In this document: positions 34,406-42,704 of the stretch, in pieces | Position numbering within the stretch: position 1 is the first letter of the stretch | Layout: the number at the start of each line of letters is the position of its first letter | Program-made: the position numbers and the translations under genes | Notes under the pieces: generated by a model | Database searches by the model: none | Told to the model about the DNA's origin: nothing | What the model saw: the letters and a program-made list of their open reading frames with translations, nothing else | DNA from: a virus | Direction: 5' to 3' (one strand) | IMG/VR virus record: IMGVR_UViG_3300027771_001853 | Coordinates: 233,624 to 297,623 of that record | Length of the DNA stretch: 64,000 bases

Positions 34406-36724
34406 CTAAAATTTCTCTGTTTTTTTAATGTTTCTACGTGTTTTTAAATCATAAGCTTTTCTTACTTTTCTAGAACCATCACCTAAAGCTGGGAAATTAT
34501 GATTATCGTAACATGTTTTAAGTGGTCTTAAATTAGTTGCCTTTTTCATACCACTTTTTAACATACCAGCTTCAAACCTAATTAAAATCTGACAATACTT
34601 TTTTTGTTGTTTACCAGAAGAATTCATAACATCTTTTTGTAACTTACCTCTTTTACCTGGTACACTTTCACTTTGTGTTTCTTCTTTTTCAGGTTTTACT
34701 GGACTAGGTTTTACTGTTGTTGTGTCTGTGGTAACTGTTTCTTCTTCAGGTTTTACTGTTTCACCAGCAGTCTCATTCTTATATTTTAAAGTTTCCAAAG
34801 CTATTAAATCATCACAATCTATAACCCCTCTTTGTGATTGGTCACTCTTACCTAAAAAGGCATTAACAGCTGTTTTAGTTTCTGCACCGAAGTCACCGTC
34901 TGCTCCATGTTCAGGTAATTTATAACCATTTCTTATCAATTCTTTCTGTAGTTGTTTAACACCACTTCCACTATCACCTAATTTAAACACATTAGTACAT
35001 TCTTTTACTGAGTCATATGATTTTGTTTCTTTTTTCTTTTTTGGTTTGTTTTCTTCACCAGCAGTGTTGTCAACTTTTCCTCTAACTCTACGGATTCTAT
35101 GTTTTCCCTCAATCTCACTTCTACTATATTTTTGTTCACCTAGAAAATGGTTTTCTTTTATTAACCTTTCCAAACCTTTATAAGCTTCTTGTAATACCTC
35201 AAAATCAGCCGCATCCATCACATATGCGATTGCTGCACCTTGTAATACATGATTTTGTCTTTTTGCTGTTCTAGGGTTATCTTGTACCATCTCATCATAA
35301 ATGACATCAGCATAACCACCAGGACCAGCAATAGTACCTAAATCTTCACCTTTTTCATAAAGTTCTCCGGCTACCTCAATATCCCTACCTAATTCGTAAT
35401 CACCACCAGTAGAGTCACCCTTTCCAAATATTTTTAATATAGCTGCTCTATCATCTGCGTCCGCTATTGCTCCTACTTTTTTATTAGGTAACAATAAATA
35501 AACTTTATCTTCAGAATTTTCTATATATTCAAACTGTCCTAAATATTCTTTTCCTGCGGCTACAAATACTGGAGCTACATTACCATCAACAAACACATCA
35601 ACAGTATCACCATCAAATAATAGTTTAAATTTAACTCTTGTGGCTGGTAAACCTTCTGGTCTATTAACCATATCATTCGCTAAATTTTCTATTTTATCGT
35701 TTAAGTCCTCTGGACTATATATTTTTTCACCATCAATAATACAAATAGGTTTATCTCTTAATATATCAGCAATCGGTTGGAAGTCACCCTCATCCAATTC
35801 ATCTAATAATTCTTCTAACAAAGGTGTCCCAAATTTTAATTGGTAGATACCTGATAAGTGTGAACAATCGTAAAGTGAATTTATTTGTCTAAAAGCTGAG
35901 TAGATATCATCTTCTTCTGTACCAGCACCTTTTGTAGCTCCAAAAGACAACACATCAACAACCCCTTTACCAAAATATTTTTCACCACCTTCAGTAGCAT
36001 CATTAATTACATCAGCTAATTGGGATAATGCTCCTTCATCTTGAAAATTAAAAGGTATTTCCTGTATTAGACCTTGTTGTTCTACTTGGTCGTAAACTTC
36101 CGGTGTAAAAGCGATAGATAAGTAATCGTCTTCACTTAACTCACCACCACCAGACCAATCCTCCATAGCTGAGGCTGCGTTTCCTGGTACTTTCGCACCA
36201 CTACTACCTATATTACCTATAAGATACGCTCCCGTACCCCAAGTTAATAACCTGTTTAATCCAGAAGCGGCTTGTTTATTAATAATTGCTTTACTTACAT
36301 TAAGTGGTACAAGTCCTTTGCCTAATTTTTGACCAGTAGCTATTTTTGACGCGATAGACGCTGGTACACCCTTTAACCCAGTTGTACTTACTCTACCAAA
36401 CCCACCTATCCATTTTAAACCATTAGGTAAACTTTTCATTATACCACGACTACCTATCGATGCTCCACCTCTACCTATATTAGCTAAACCTCTAACAGCT
36501 GTAGGAAGAATTCTTGCTAGTCCAGCAATTAATGGTGCCCACTCAGTTAAAAGAGCGTACGGTTTTTCACTATTATTTTTTTTAGTATTTTTTGGTGTTA
36601 ACTTATCTAAGTTATTATATTCTAATAAGTCTTTTTGTTCTGTATGTGGTTGTGCTCTGTCGAACCCAATTAAATACTGTAAAGAGCCTAATTCCTCTTT
36701 AAGATTTTGTTTGTCTTTTTGCAT
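34406..36724 (-). CDS. Large late protein with C-terminal peptidoglycan-binding domain
   Basis: The start at 36724 gives 772 residues; an upstream extension would read through the late box. The N-terminus reaches KDLLE|YNN (residue 35), a possible protease site. A Gly/Ala/Arg-rich region (GLARILPTAVRGLANIGRGG) looks membrane-active. The central ~350 residues are acidic and unrecognised. Near residues 600-660 is a peptidoglycan-binding type 1 module: LGDSGSGVKQLQKELIRNGY, then DGDFGAETKTAVNAFLG. The C-terminus is Lys/Arg-rich. It may be an injected or baseplate-associated protein helping DNA cross the cell wall; this is inference from domain and leader. Confidence 0.75.
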   Translation of the reverse strand: MQKDKQNLKEELGSLQYLIGFDRAQPHTEQKDLLEYNNLDKLTPKNTKKNNSEKPYALLTEWAPLIAGLARILPTAVRGLANIGRGGASIGSRGIMKSLPNGLKWIGGFGRVSTTGLKGVPASIASKIATGQKLGKGLVPLNVSKAIINKQAASGLNRLLTWGTGAYLIGNIGSSGAKVPGNAASAMEDWSGGGELSEDDYLSIAFTPEVYDQVEQQGLIQEIPFNFQDEGALSQLADVINDATEGGEKYFGKGVVDVLSFGATKGAGTEEDDIYSAFRQINSLYDCSHLSGIYQLKFGTPLLEELLDELDEGDFQPIADILRDKPICIIDGEKIYSPEDLNDKIENLANDMVNRPEGLPATRVKFKLLFDGDTVDVFVDGNVAPVFVAAGKEYLGQFEYIENSEDKVYLLLPNKKVGAIADADDRAAILKIFGKGDSTGGDYELGRDIEVAGELYEKGEDLGTIAGPGGYADVIYDEMVQDNPRTAKRQNHVLQGAAIAYVMDAADFEVLQEAYKGLERLIKENHFLGEQKYSRSEIEGKHRIRRVRGKVDNTAGEENKPKKKKETKSYDSVKECTNVFKLGDSGSGVKQLQKELIRNGYKLPEHGADGDFGAETKTAVNAFLGKSDQSQRGVIDCDDLIALETLKYKNETAGETVKPEEETVTTDTTTVKPSPVKPEKEETQSESVPGKRGKLQKDVMNSSGKQQKKYCQILIRFEAGMLKSGMKKATNLRPLKTCYDNHNFPALGDGSRKVRKAYDLKTRRNIKKTEKF

Positions 36725-36741
36725 AATAATTATTTTTCTCC

Positions 36742-36749
36742 TATAAATA
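36742..36749 (-). promoter_or_regulatory. Late-type box TATTTATA before the peptidoglycan-binding protein
   Basis: Sense ATATTTATAGGAGAAAAAT: the box is followed by AGGAG, one of the few Shine-Dalgarno-like sequences in the window, about 14 bases before the start. Confidence 0.6.
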
Positions 36750-36770
36750 TGTTTATAACGGTAAAAAAAG

Positions 36771-37364
36771 TTACATATAAGTAGGATTCCCCTTACCTCT
36801 TGTAACTTTACTTTCCCATGGTGCTCCACTTTGTAGTGGATTAGCGTTTGCTCGTGTTAAACCAGTGTCGTGTGGTCCTCCACTTTGTAGTGGGTTCCCT
36901 TTCCCTCTTGTGACCCCTGTTTCCCATTCTGGTGCTCCTGTCCCACCCCCACCACTTGGTGTTGAGGTGTCACTACTCGTTGTATCTAGTCCTCCGTCTA
37001 GGTCTTGTTCAGATAAATCATCTTCATTACTACCCAACCATTCATCCAATAAATCTCCAGCTATTCCATTAACTCTGCCATTTATTTGAATTAGTGTTGG
37101 TTCTTCCTCTTCTATGGTTATTTCCTCCATAGCTTGACTTATAAGGTCTTCCCTAAACTCTTCAATAACTGTATTAATGTTAATTTCTTCACCTAACTTA
37201 GTTTCTAAATCTAGAAAATTGAAAACATCTACACTTATGTCGTCCCCAACAATAGGTGCTTCATCTTCGTATTCAGTACCATCGTATTCGGTATCGTATT
37301 CTTTTAATACTTTCCTTACTAAATTTTCTATGTCGGATTCTGTTAGTTTTACCACCTTTCTCAT
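36771..37364 (-). CDS. Late protein with leader and C-terminal tandem repeats
   Basis: 197 residues. The leader MRKVVKLTESDIENLVRKVL ends at L-K-E (residue 22). The middle is acidic. The C-terminal ~50 residues hold three ~17-residue repeats built on TRGKGNPLQSG, TRANANPLQSG and TRGKGNPTYM, each preceded by a W/H-x-(T/S)-(G/K) segment. The repeats may be a flexible binding or spacer element. The gene is read from a duplicated bidirectional promoter block (37380-37428). Confidence 0.72.
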   Translation of the reverse strand: MRKVVKLTESDIENLVRKVLKEYDTEYDGTEYEDEAPIVGDDISVDVFNFLDLETKLGEEININTVIEEFREDLISQAMEEITIEEEEPTLIQINGRVNGIAGDLLDEWLGSNEDDLSEQDLDGGLDTTSSDTSTPSGGGGTGAPEWETGVTRGKGNPLQSGGPHDTGLTRANANPLQSGAPWESKVTRGKGNPTYM

Positions 37365-37379
37365 TGTTCTATGTTTATC

Positions 37380-37428
37380 TATAAATACTTTGTAACATAT
37401 TATAAATATTTTCGTATACCCTATTAGT
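37380..37428. repeat. Duplicated bidirectional promoter block, copy 1
   Basis: A 49-base block that recurs at 47191-47239 with two mismatches. It starts with the late box (TATAAATA as written, TATTTATA for the minus-strand gene), includes CTTTGTAACATATTATAAAT, and ends TATTAGT. In both copies it separates a minus-strand leader-bearing late gene from a plus-strand gene for a small or exported protein. Confidence 0.8.
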
Positions 37429-37444
37429 TAATTAAAAAAAACAT

Positions 37445-37452
37445 TATCTTTG
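37445..37452 (+). promoter_or_regulatory. TATCTTTG box, leaderless-type promoter
   Basis: TATCTTTG ends 4 bases before the ATG at 37457. At the usual Bacteroidota spacing transcription would start at or next to the A of ATG. Confidence 0.65.
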
Positions 37453-37456
37453 TATT

Positions 37457-37627
37457 ATGATTAAAAAAAGTGGGTATAAATTAGTGAGTGTGGGGTTCAG
37501 TGACCCCAGAGGTATAGAAATTGGTCGATTACTCGTTAAAAAACAAGCTATATTATCACACTTTTCTATGAATAAATTCTACTACTGGATAAAAAACGGA
37601 ATAAAATTGTCTAACCTTAAAAAATAA
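37457..37627 (+). CDS. Small hypothetical protein
   Basis: 56 residues starting MIKKSGYKLVSVGFSDPRGI, including a GIEIGRLLVKKQAILSHFSM segment. It is translated from the leaderless-type promoter and followed after 5 bases by the lipoprotein gene, so it is the first gene of a two-gene operon. No family recognised. Confidence 0.65.
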   Translation: MIKKSGYKLVSVGFSDPRGIEIGRLLVKKQAILSHFSMNKFYYWIKNGIKLSNLKK

Positions 37628-37632
37628 AAAAA

Positions 37633-38181
37633 ATGAAATATCCTAAACTTGTACTTTTACTTTCACTATTAATAACTTTTACTTCTTGTGAAAAAAATGA
37701 ATTCGATGATTACCCACAACCACCAACCACAGTAGATGTTGATTCTGACAATACTAGTGTCGTAACGGACGATTACCCAAACCTTAGTGGTAAATGGTTA
37801 TTATATGAGGGTATAAGATATACACACACTGAGGGTATGGCCTCTACTGATACCTACGATGTAACAGAATACGATGTAAACGGATACGAAAATGTTTATA
37901 ACTCACCACAAACACCATTAGATAGCGTGTCTGTTAATAACACTGTTTGGGAACTCACTTATAACGATTTGTTAGTTAATTACCAATATAATTTTGTATA
38001 CGTTATAGGTAACTTTAATAATACCGTAGAAATAAACACTGGAGGCACAAAAAGAATATTCACAATCCTAGAGTACGAAAACTTAGGAACTGAGTTAAGA
38101 ATTAAAACTGCTAACCAAGAATGGTTAGATAATGGTGTACCTAAGTACCAGTTTAGTATCTTGAAATTTTATAAGATTTAG
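37633..38181 (+). CDS. Predicted lipoprotein
   Basis: 182 residues. The N-terminus is a signal peptide with lipobox ITFTSC at residues 14-19, followed by acidic EKNEFDDY, a context compatible with surface export in Bacteroidota. The mature part is beta-rich with alternating strands (LSGKWLLYEGIRYTH, VWELTYNDLLVNY, RIFTILEYENLG), resembling small lipocalin-like lipoproteins that measure 'W-x-L' barrels. A phage-encoded outer-membrane lipoprotein suggests superinfection exclusion or envelope remodelling, which is inference. It ends 4 bases into the convergent 49-residue gene. Confidence 0.82.
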   Translation: MKYPKLVLLLSLLITFTSCEKNEFDDYPQPPTTVDVDSDNTSVVTDDYPNLSGKWLLYEGIRYTHTEGMASTDTYDVTEYDVNGYENVYNSPQTPLDSVSVNNTVWELTYNDLLVNYQYNFVYVIGNFNNTVEINTGGTKRIFTILEYENLGTELRIKTANQEWLDNGVPKYQFSILKFYKI

Positions 38182-38327
38182 GTATCGTCTCTTTCGAAGT
38201 AGAAATCTTTTCGGTCTTCATCTTCTTCTAAAGTTTCTAATACCCCTAAACATCTTTCTACTAATGCCCAATCTTCTTCTTGTATGGCTGTTTTAAGGTC
38301 GTCTATTAAGTCTGTAATATAATTCAT
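38178..38327 (-). CDS. Very small acidic hypothetical protein
   Basis: 49 residues, helical and acidic: MNYITDLIDDLKTAIQEEDW, then LVERCLGVLETLEEDEDR. It has a GAGAAAAA sequence upstream and its stop overlaps the lipoprotein stop on the other strand. The pattern resembles small phage proteins of unknown function found in T4-like and Bacteroidota phages. Confidence 0.6.
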   Translation of the reverse strand: MNYITDLIDDLKTAIQEEDWALVERCLGVLETLEEDEDRKDFYFERDDT

Positions 38328-38374
38328 ATTTATTTTTCTCAATATTAAATATAGATTATATTTAAAAAAGTACT

Positions 38375-39442
38375 TTAAATAAGCATACTATTTTTAAAAA
38401 CGTAATATTCTATGAGTGGTTTGAGTATTTTCTTGTCTTCATTTATTGTGGTTCTAATGAAAGATGATTTTGGAAATATGTAAGATTTACGGTCACTACC
38501 GGATTTAACATCCACGTCGTTTTTAAATACTAGTTTTTCACCGTCATACTGTCCACCGTTACCAACAAACACATAAAAATCTGGTCCGTTAGGTGGTTGG
38601 AGGTATGGTTTAGAGTTACCCACTTGTGTTACCACATAGTCCCCATTAACGGCATTATTTACATCACGAAATGGTTTTACTTGAAATCCTTGTGGTACAC
38701 CATCTAATATTTGTGTAATATCTATTCCCTTCTTAACGTCATCCTTATCTCCGTGACACGCACCTATCCATTCTCCACCTCTTGTAGAAATATCCTGTAA
38801 ATATGTTAAAGCTTCGCCCTCTCTAATGTCCCCGTCTACCGTAGTATGTTGTATCATACATAAAATATCAGAGTAGTATTTTCCATCCTCACTAAAAAAG
38901 TCTTTATATGTTGGTGTCTTTATAGTTTTACTTTCTCTTTCTATTTGTTGACTTACCACCCTATCCCCAGGTCTCATATATTGTCCACTAGCTTCCATTT
39001 CTTCCGGACTTAGATTTGGTATGTCAGAAACCACCTCTTCTTCTGTGGTTACTTGGCCAGTAGTTAATGTTTCTCTTAATAAATCTATATCTACCTTATT
39101 GTTATATACCACATTTAAACCTAATGAGTCTAACACATTAAGAATGTAAGCAAAAACATAGAAATGATTATCCACTCTATTTAATATTGACCATGACCTA
39201 TCTTTATTAACCACCCCAAACCTATAGGCTTTATTACCTTTAGCTTCAAGACAAGGAGTAGTGTTGGTCCATCTATCCAATGGTTTATAAATGTTTTCTG
39301 TGAAACCCAGTAAAAGTTTTCCAAAAGCCCTTAGGTTGCCTAAGTTTTTGGCTTTTGTATAATTCCACTTACTACCAGCATTTCTAACAATAGTTCCAGC
39401 GGGACTACAATTTTCTATTCTTTGTTCGTTAATTATCTTCAT
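38375..39442 (-). CDS. Hypothetical late protein, probable internal or virion protein
   Basis: 355 residues, starting MKIINE|QRI with an I-N-E site at residue 6. Mixed alpha/beta with segments SWSILNRVDNHFYVFAYILN, DILCMIQHTTVDGDIREGEA and YVVTQVGNSKPYLQPPNGPD. No family recognised. It sits 4 bases after a smaller leader-bearing gene and probably shares its transcript. Confidence 0.65.
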   Translation of the reverse strand: MKIINEQRIENCSPAGTIVRNAGSKWNYTKAKNLGNLRAFGKLLLGFTENIYKPLDRWTNTTPCLEAKGNKAYRFGVVNKDRSWSILNRVDNHFYVFAYILNVLDSLGLNVVYNNKVDIDLLRETLTTGQVTTEEEVVSDIPNLSPEEMEASGQYMRPGDRVVSQQIERESKTIKTPTYKDFFSEDGKYYSDILCMIQHTTVDGDIREGEALTYLQDISTRGGEWIGACHGDKDDVKKGIDITQILDGVPQGFQVKPFRDVNNAVNGDYVVTQVGNSKPYLQPPNGPDFYVFVGNGGQYDGEKLVFKNDVDVKSGSDRKSYIFPKSSFIRTTINEDKKILKPLIEYYVFKNSMLI

Positions 39443-39446
39443 ACGT

Positions 39447-39716
39447 TTAATTACTCAATTTAATCCAAACATCAGCCTCGTCCATAATATCTAAAGTCCT
39501 ACCATTATCCCATTTCACCACATATTGTTCTCCCCAAGGTGTTTTTTGTATGCCAATAACTTTCCCTTCACTATTAGCTGGGACAGCTGTTGGGTCATCC
39601 ATATACAATAACCTAACTCTATCATTTATACTCAATTTTTGATTAACTTCCATCTTGGCAGTTCTTTCACCAATCTCATTTATTAATGTTTGTGTTAGAC
39701 CAAATTTATTCTTCAT
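39447..39716 (-). CDS. SH3-like (DUF4314-like) protein with leader
   Basis: 89 residues. The first 14 residues MKNKFGLTQTLINE end in I-N-E. After a short linker comes a compact beta domain: LSINDRVRLLYMDDP, then GKVIGIQKTPWGEQYVVKWD and GRTLDIMDEADVWIKL, the layout of DUF4314-type SH3-like barrels (R-V-x-L, D-P, G-x-V, W-D-x-G). It is a good small example of a leader attached to a known fold. A late element CTATTTATG lies about 15 bases upstream. Confidence 0.75.
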   Translation of the reverse strand: MKNKFGLTQTLINEIGERTAKMEVNQKLSINDRVRLLYMDDPTAVPANSEGKVIGIQKTPWGEQYVVKWDNGRTLDIMDEADVWIKLSN

Positions 39717-39738
39717 AGAGCGTTTTACACATAAATAG

Positions 39739-39770
39739 TTTGATAAGTTGTTTAATATTATTTATCATTG
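39739..39770 (+). promoter_or_regulatory. Promoter TTTG / TATCATTG
   Basis: TTTG at 39739-39742 and TATCATTG at 39763-39770 are 20 bases apart, and the second ends 5 bases before the ATG at 39776. An overlapping TATTTATC at 39759-39766 could instead be a late-type box. Confidence 0.55.
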
Positions 39771-39775
39771 ATAAT

Positions 39776-40120
39776 ATGAATAGATATATCTTAATTTCCA
39801 TACTGCTTTTCTTTTTAGCACAAACTATGGTTTGGTTACAATTAAACGGCCAATTCGTGTGGACTTCTTTTCGTAAATACGAATGGGTTTTAATTCTTTT
39901 TGGGTTACCTATTAGTTGGTTGTTTCTAGAAGCTACTAGACATGGTGTAGCTGCTTTTGATGGGTTACTTTGGCCACAAAGATTTATTGCGTTCGCTTGT
40001 GGTATTGTTATTTTTACTTTTTTTACTTGGGTATTTAAGGGTGAAGGTATTAATACTAAAACCCTAATTTCTTTGTGTTTGGCAAGTTGCTTAGCGTTAA
40101 TTCAGATTTTTTGGAAGTAA
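39776..40120 (+). CDS. Four-span membrane protein
   Basis: Starting at 39776 gives 114 residues; a longer reading from 39740 would run across the promoter. Four hydrophobic helices are visible (ILISILLFFLAQTMVWL, WVLILFGLPISWLFL, RFIAFACGIVIFTFFTWVF, LISLCLASCLALIQIFW), with conserved-looking WLQLNGQF and LWPQRF segments between them. It probably resides in the inner membrane. Function unknown. Confidence 0.75.
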   Translation: MNRYILISILLFFLAQTMVWLQLNGQFVWTSFRKYEWVLILFGLPISWLFLEATRHGVAAFDGLLWPQRFIAFACGIVIFTFFTWVFKGEGINTKTLISLCLASCLALIQIFWK

Positions 40121-40122
40121 TT

Positions 40123-40503
40123 CTATCTTAATCGACCCGAAAATCCTCCAGCTGAACCAGCTGATGTAGCTTCCTTAGTCTCAACCTCATCCTCATCGTC
40201 TCTTGTTATAGAAACTTCACCATTTTCAGATTCAAAGGCTGCTTTACTATTATTAACTTGATGGTTTTTATATTCAGTAACATCTAACTCATTGTTAAGG
40301 GTAATACCTCCACCATCCACAGCAAGACCATGGTTATCTTTATATTGTTTTAACATCTCAGTAACTTTTTCAGCGGAGTTAATTCTTTGGTTTTCGTGAA
40401 TATGCAATTCTCTAATTCTATCTTCTTCAGATTTATTATTAGTAAAATTATTAGAGTTTTCTTTATATGTATTGAACTTAGGTCCTGGTATTATTGCTGT
40501 CAT
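40123..40503 (-). CDS. Hypothetical late protein, class-B-like leader
   Basis: 126 residues, acidic. The segment SEEDRIRELHIHENQRI (residues 25-41) resembles the E-x-x-R-I-R-x-L-H pattern of the leaders at 59808-60978, with I-R-E and I-H-E tripeptides. The C-terminus is acidic then Gly/Ser/Arg-rich (TSAGSAGGFSGRLR). A TATATTTATTT element lies upstream. No family recognised. Confidence 0.62.
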   Translation of the reverse strand: MTAIIPGPKFNTYKENSNNFTNNKSEEDRIRELHIHENQRINSAEKVTEMLKQYKDNHGLAVDGGGITLNNELDVTEYKNHQVNNSKAAFESENGEVSITRDDEDEVETKEATSAGSAGGFSGRLR

Positions 40504-40601
40504 AGTATATTCTTTTTAAATAAATATACGTGAAGTATAATATAGTCTTTATTGTCTTTTCAAATTGTTGACTTAGATTACAATATAGAGTATAACATAT
40601 A

Positions 40602-40760
40602 ATGTATAAACAAGTTGTGGTTAAAGGTTATTTTAGAAAAAACGGTACCTGGGTTGGGGAACATACCCGTAGAATAAAAGCATCATCTAAAATTGTGTTT
40701 GTTACCCTTAAAGACATTAAAACTGAAAATCCAAATCAACTAAGTATTAATTTTGAATAG
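40602..40760 (+). CDS. Small hypothetical protein
   Basis: 52 residues, MYKQVVVKGYFRKNGTWVGE followed by HTRRIKAS. The G-Y-x-R-K-N-G-T-x-V-x-x-H-x-R pattern is found in many small phage proteins. The plus-strand gene is followed 26 bases later by the 107-residue gene, whose promoter overlaps its 3' end. Confidence 0.65.
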   Translation: MYKQVVVKGYFRKNGTWVGEHTRRIKASSKIVFVTLKDIKTENPNQLSINFE

Positions 40761-40782
40761 TTAAAAAAATTCACTACCCTTA
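40751..40782 (+). promoter_or_regulatory. Promoter TTTTG / TACCCTTA
   Basis: TTTTG at 40751-40755 and TACCCTTA at 40775-40782, 19 bases apart; the second ends 4 bases before the ATG at 40787, the same leaderless geometry as elsewhere. Confidence 0.55.
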
Positions 40783-40786
40783 CACT

Positions 40787-41110
40787 ATGATACCACACGT
40801 AGACGAAAAATATCTATCGACAGGAAAATTAATATCAACCCCATGGAGGTATGTGGATACTGAATACTCAAAACCGTACAATGTAATGTTTTTGGTACAG
40901 GAAAGAAGGAATGTACACGACATGGGTAAAACAGATGTTAGTTATTGTGAATTATTAGGTTACAAAAATTTTAATAAATTCAAAAAGGTAATACACGAAC
41001 AAATGAAATGGTACGAACCTAAATTGTGTGAATTACATAAGAAACATTACCCGACTATAAATAAAATAAACGACATCATATATAAATTAAGTCCTTGGAG
41101 ATGGCAATAG
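40787..41110 (+). CDS. Hypothetical protein
   Basis: 107 residues, rich in Tyr, Lys and His, with STPWRYVDTEYSKPYNVMFL and a helical C-terminal half (EQMKWYEPKLCELHKKHYP). No family recognised. It is expressed from a leaderless-type promoter on the plus strand, like other probable early genes. Confidence 0.65.
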   Translation: MIPHVDEKYLSTGKLISTPWRYVDTEYSKPYNVMFLVQERRNVHDMGKTDVSYCELLGYKNFNKFKKVIHEQMKWYEPKLCELHKKHYPTINKINDIIYKLSPWRWQ

Positions 41111-41175
41111 TTAAGTTTTTAACAGTCCTATTGTTTTTATATTTTTTGTATATTTGTTTAACTAAAGAAGATTAG
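41101..41175 (+). CDS. Possible 24-residue membrane peptide
   Basis: MAIVKFLTVLLFLYFLYICL followed by TKED, a single hydrophobic helix whose ATG overlaps the previous stop region in another frame. Short enough to be chance; its favour is the overlap typical of translational coupling. Its stop overlaps the convergent gene's stop. Confidence 0.3.
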   Translation: MAIVKFLTVLLFLYFLYICLTKED

Positions 41176-41426
41176 TCCCAGAATATTATCTTACCCAATA
41201 TACCTATAAGGACAATCCAAATAGACCATAATGTTTTTTGACTAAACTTTCTAAACGCTGTATTCTTATTGACTCTTGCTATCGCACCATCGTCAGGGTT
41301 AAGTAATTGTTTCTTAATCATAGTTAAATCGTCTTGCATTTTGGACTGTCCGTCCCTTAGATGTTGTACATCTTTTTTTACAAGTTTTATCTCACTAGCT
41401 AGATTTTCGTTTGTTAATCCGGGCAT
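41172..41426 (-). CDS. Coiled-coil protein with C-terminal membrane anchor (XhlA/holin-accessory-like)
   Basis: 84 residues: an N-terminal coiled coil (ASEIKLVKKDVQHLRDGQSK, then DDLTMIKKQLL), a short basic linker and a C-terminal hydrophobic helix LWSIWIVLIGILGKIIF. This layout is that of haemolysin XhlA-type phage lysis accessory proteins. Function as part of the lysis apparatus is inference. Confidence 0.62.
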   Translation of the reverse strand: MPGLTNENLASEIKLVKKDVQHLRDGQSKMQDDLTMIKKQLLNPDDGAIARVNKNTAFRKFSQKTLWSIWIVLIGILGKIIFWD

Positions 41427-41450
41427 TAATTTTTTTTTAATAAATACTCC

Positions 41451-42146
41451 TTACCTTGGTCTTTGGTTAGATTTATTACGAGTATTTGTCTTATTTATCC
41501 TATTTGTGTTTGTTTTTTTAACATTAGTACGAGTATTGGTTTTAATAACCTTTGTATTGTTGGACCGATTACTGTTAGTTTTTACTCTAATAGGTATTAT
41601 TTTATTATCAATATTTCTAATCGTTGTTCTATTGGGGGTAAAAGTTACCTTAGTTCTGTTTGTTTTAACTCTAACATTGCCTCTCCATTTGGTAGGTACA
41701 TTTGAGTTACTTATAACTTTTACTCCTGTGGTATGAACATTGTTGTGGTTATATGTTAAGTTTGTTTTATTGTTGTGTCTCCAATTACCTCTTGGTCTGT
41801 AGACATACCCACTATTACCTAAGTGACAATGTACGTGTGTGGTAATGTTGTAATAATAAGAAGGTGTGTGGTTGTAGTAATACCACCAAGGGTAGATATG
41901 TCTATACCCGTAGTAGTAATAGTACCCACTGTGGTATCCCCAATATGGTGAATCGTTATAATAATAAAGTCCAGCTATAGGTGCGTAATTAACGTTAAAA
42001 TAGTCTAGTTCATCCTCACCATGGTAAGAGGTACCACCATAACTTCCTCCATAGACAAGACAACCAGATAATAAAGTCACTAAACATGTTGTTATAAAGA
42101 ATACCACTAATACTCTCGATATTGTTATTTCATCCCAATTTTTCAT
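41451..42146 (-). CDS. Tyr/Gly- and Asn/Thr/Arg-rich predicted lipoprotein
   Basis: 231 residues. The signal peptide ends in lipobox TLLSGC at residues 23-28. The mature chain is low complexity: first a Tyr/Trp/His/Gly-rich region (PYWGYHSGYYYYYGYRHIYP), then a strongly basic region of Asn, Thr, Arg and Lys to the end (NTRTNVKKTNTNRINKTNTR). The latter could bind anionic envelope polymers or DNA. Nothing like an enzyme is visible. An exported basic lipoprotein of this composition is unusual in a phage. Confidence 0.72.
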   Translation of the reverse strand: MKNWDEITISRVLVVFFITTCLVTLLSGCLVYGGSYGGTSYHGEDELDYFNVNYAPIAGLYYYNDSPYWGYHSGYYYYYGYRHIYPWWYYYNHTPSYYYNITTHVHCHLGNSGYVYRPRGNWRHNNKTNLTYNHNNVHTTGVKVISNSNVPTKWRGNVRVKTNRTKVTFTPNRTTIRNIDNKIIPIRVKTNSNRSNNTKVIKTNTRTNVKKTNTNRINKTNTRNKSNQRPR

Positions 42147-42151
42147 TTTAT

Positions 42152-42415
42152 TTATATTTTAATTAATTTTATTAATTGTTCTGGAGTGTCGAAATCCCTG
42201 TCTACCGCTAAGAATTTAAGTTCCTTGGTGTTACGATTTACCTCAACTATGGTTGGGGTGTACTTAATTTTTTCTTGTTCCCTTACGGATTCCCACTCCA
42301 TCCTATTTAAAGATACGTCTTTTACGGTGTAAGGTACATTATTACTGTCTAAAACCTTTTTTAGTTCATCACAGAATTCGCACCCTTCTTGACTATATAA
42401 GAAATATTTAATCAT
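42152..42415 (-). CDS. Glutaredoxin-like protein
   Basis: 87 residues with the thioredoxin fold of glutaredoxins: strand MIKYFLYSQEG, active site CEFC (residues 12-15), a helix KKVLDSNNV, the cis-proline segment YTPTIV, and a final helix. It would reduce disulfides, for example to supply electrons to ribonucleotide reductase, which is not in this window. The CTATTTATTAATT element lies upstream. Confidence 0.88.
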   Translation of the reverse strand: MIKYFLYSQEGCEFCDELKKVLDSNNVPYTVKDVSLNRMEWESVREQEKIKYTPTIVEVNRNTKELKFLAVDRDFDTPEQLIKLIKI

Positions 42416-42496
42416 TGTTGGTCTTTCTAGTTTTATTTGTTACATTTAATTAATAAATAGATTCTATTAATATAATATTAATTAAAAAAGTTTAAA

Positions 42497-42703
42497 ATGC
42501 AAAATAAAAACACAAAGAAGGATAAATTTGTTAGGGATTTAACTCACGGTAATATAGGTGGTGTTTGTGCTGGAATAGCTAATTACTTCGGTAGTAATGT
42601 TACCTTAGTAAGGGTATTATTCATTATGTCATTTTTCATACCTTCCATACCAATAATATTAATATACCTAATTTTATGTATTGTAACACCTGAAAAATAC
42701 TAA
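42497..42703 (+). CDS. PspC-domain membrane protein
   Basis: 68 residues; the PspC signature GNIGGVCAGIANYFGSNVTL, then VRVLFIMSFFIPSIPIILIYLILCIVTPE with one long hydrophobic segment. Host PspC senses envelope stress and signals to the phage-shock system; a minimal phage copy may act on the membrane or interfere with that response. It is followed by one base and the next start, so the two are an operon. Confidence 0.88.
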   Translation: MQNKNTKKDKFVRDLTHGNIGGVCAGIANYFGSNVTLVRVLFIMSFFIPSIPIILIYLILCIVTPEKY

Positions 42704-42704
42704 T

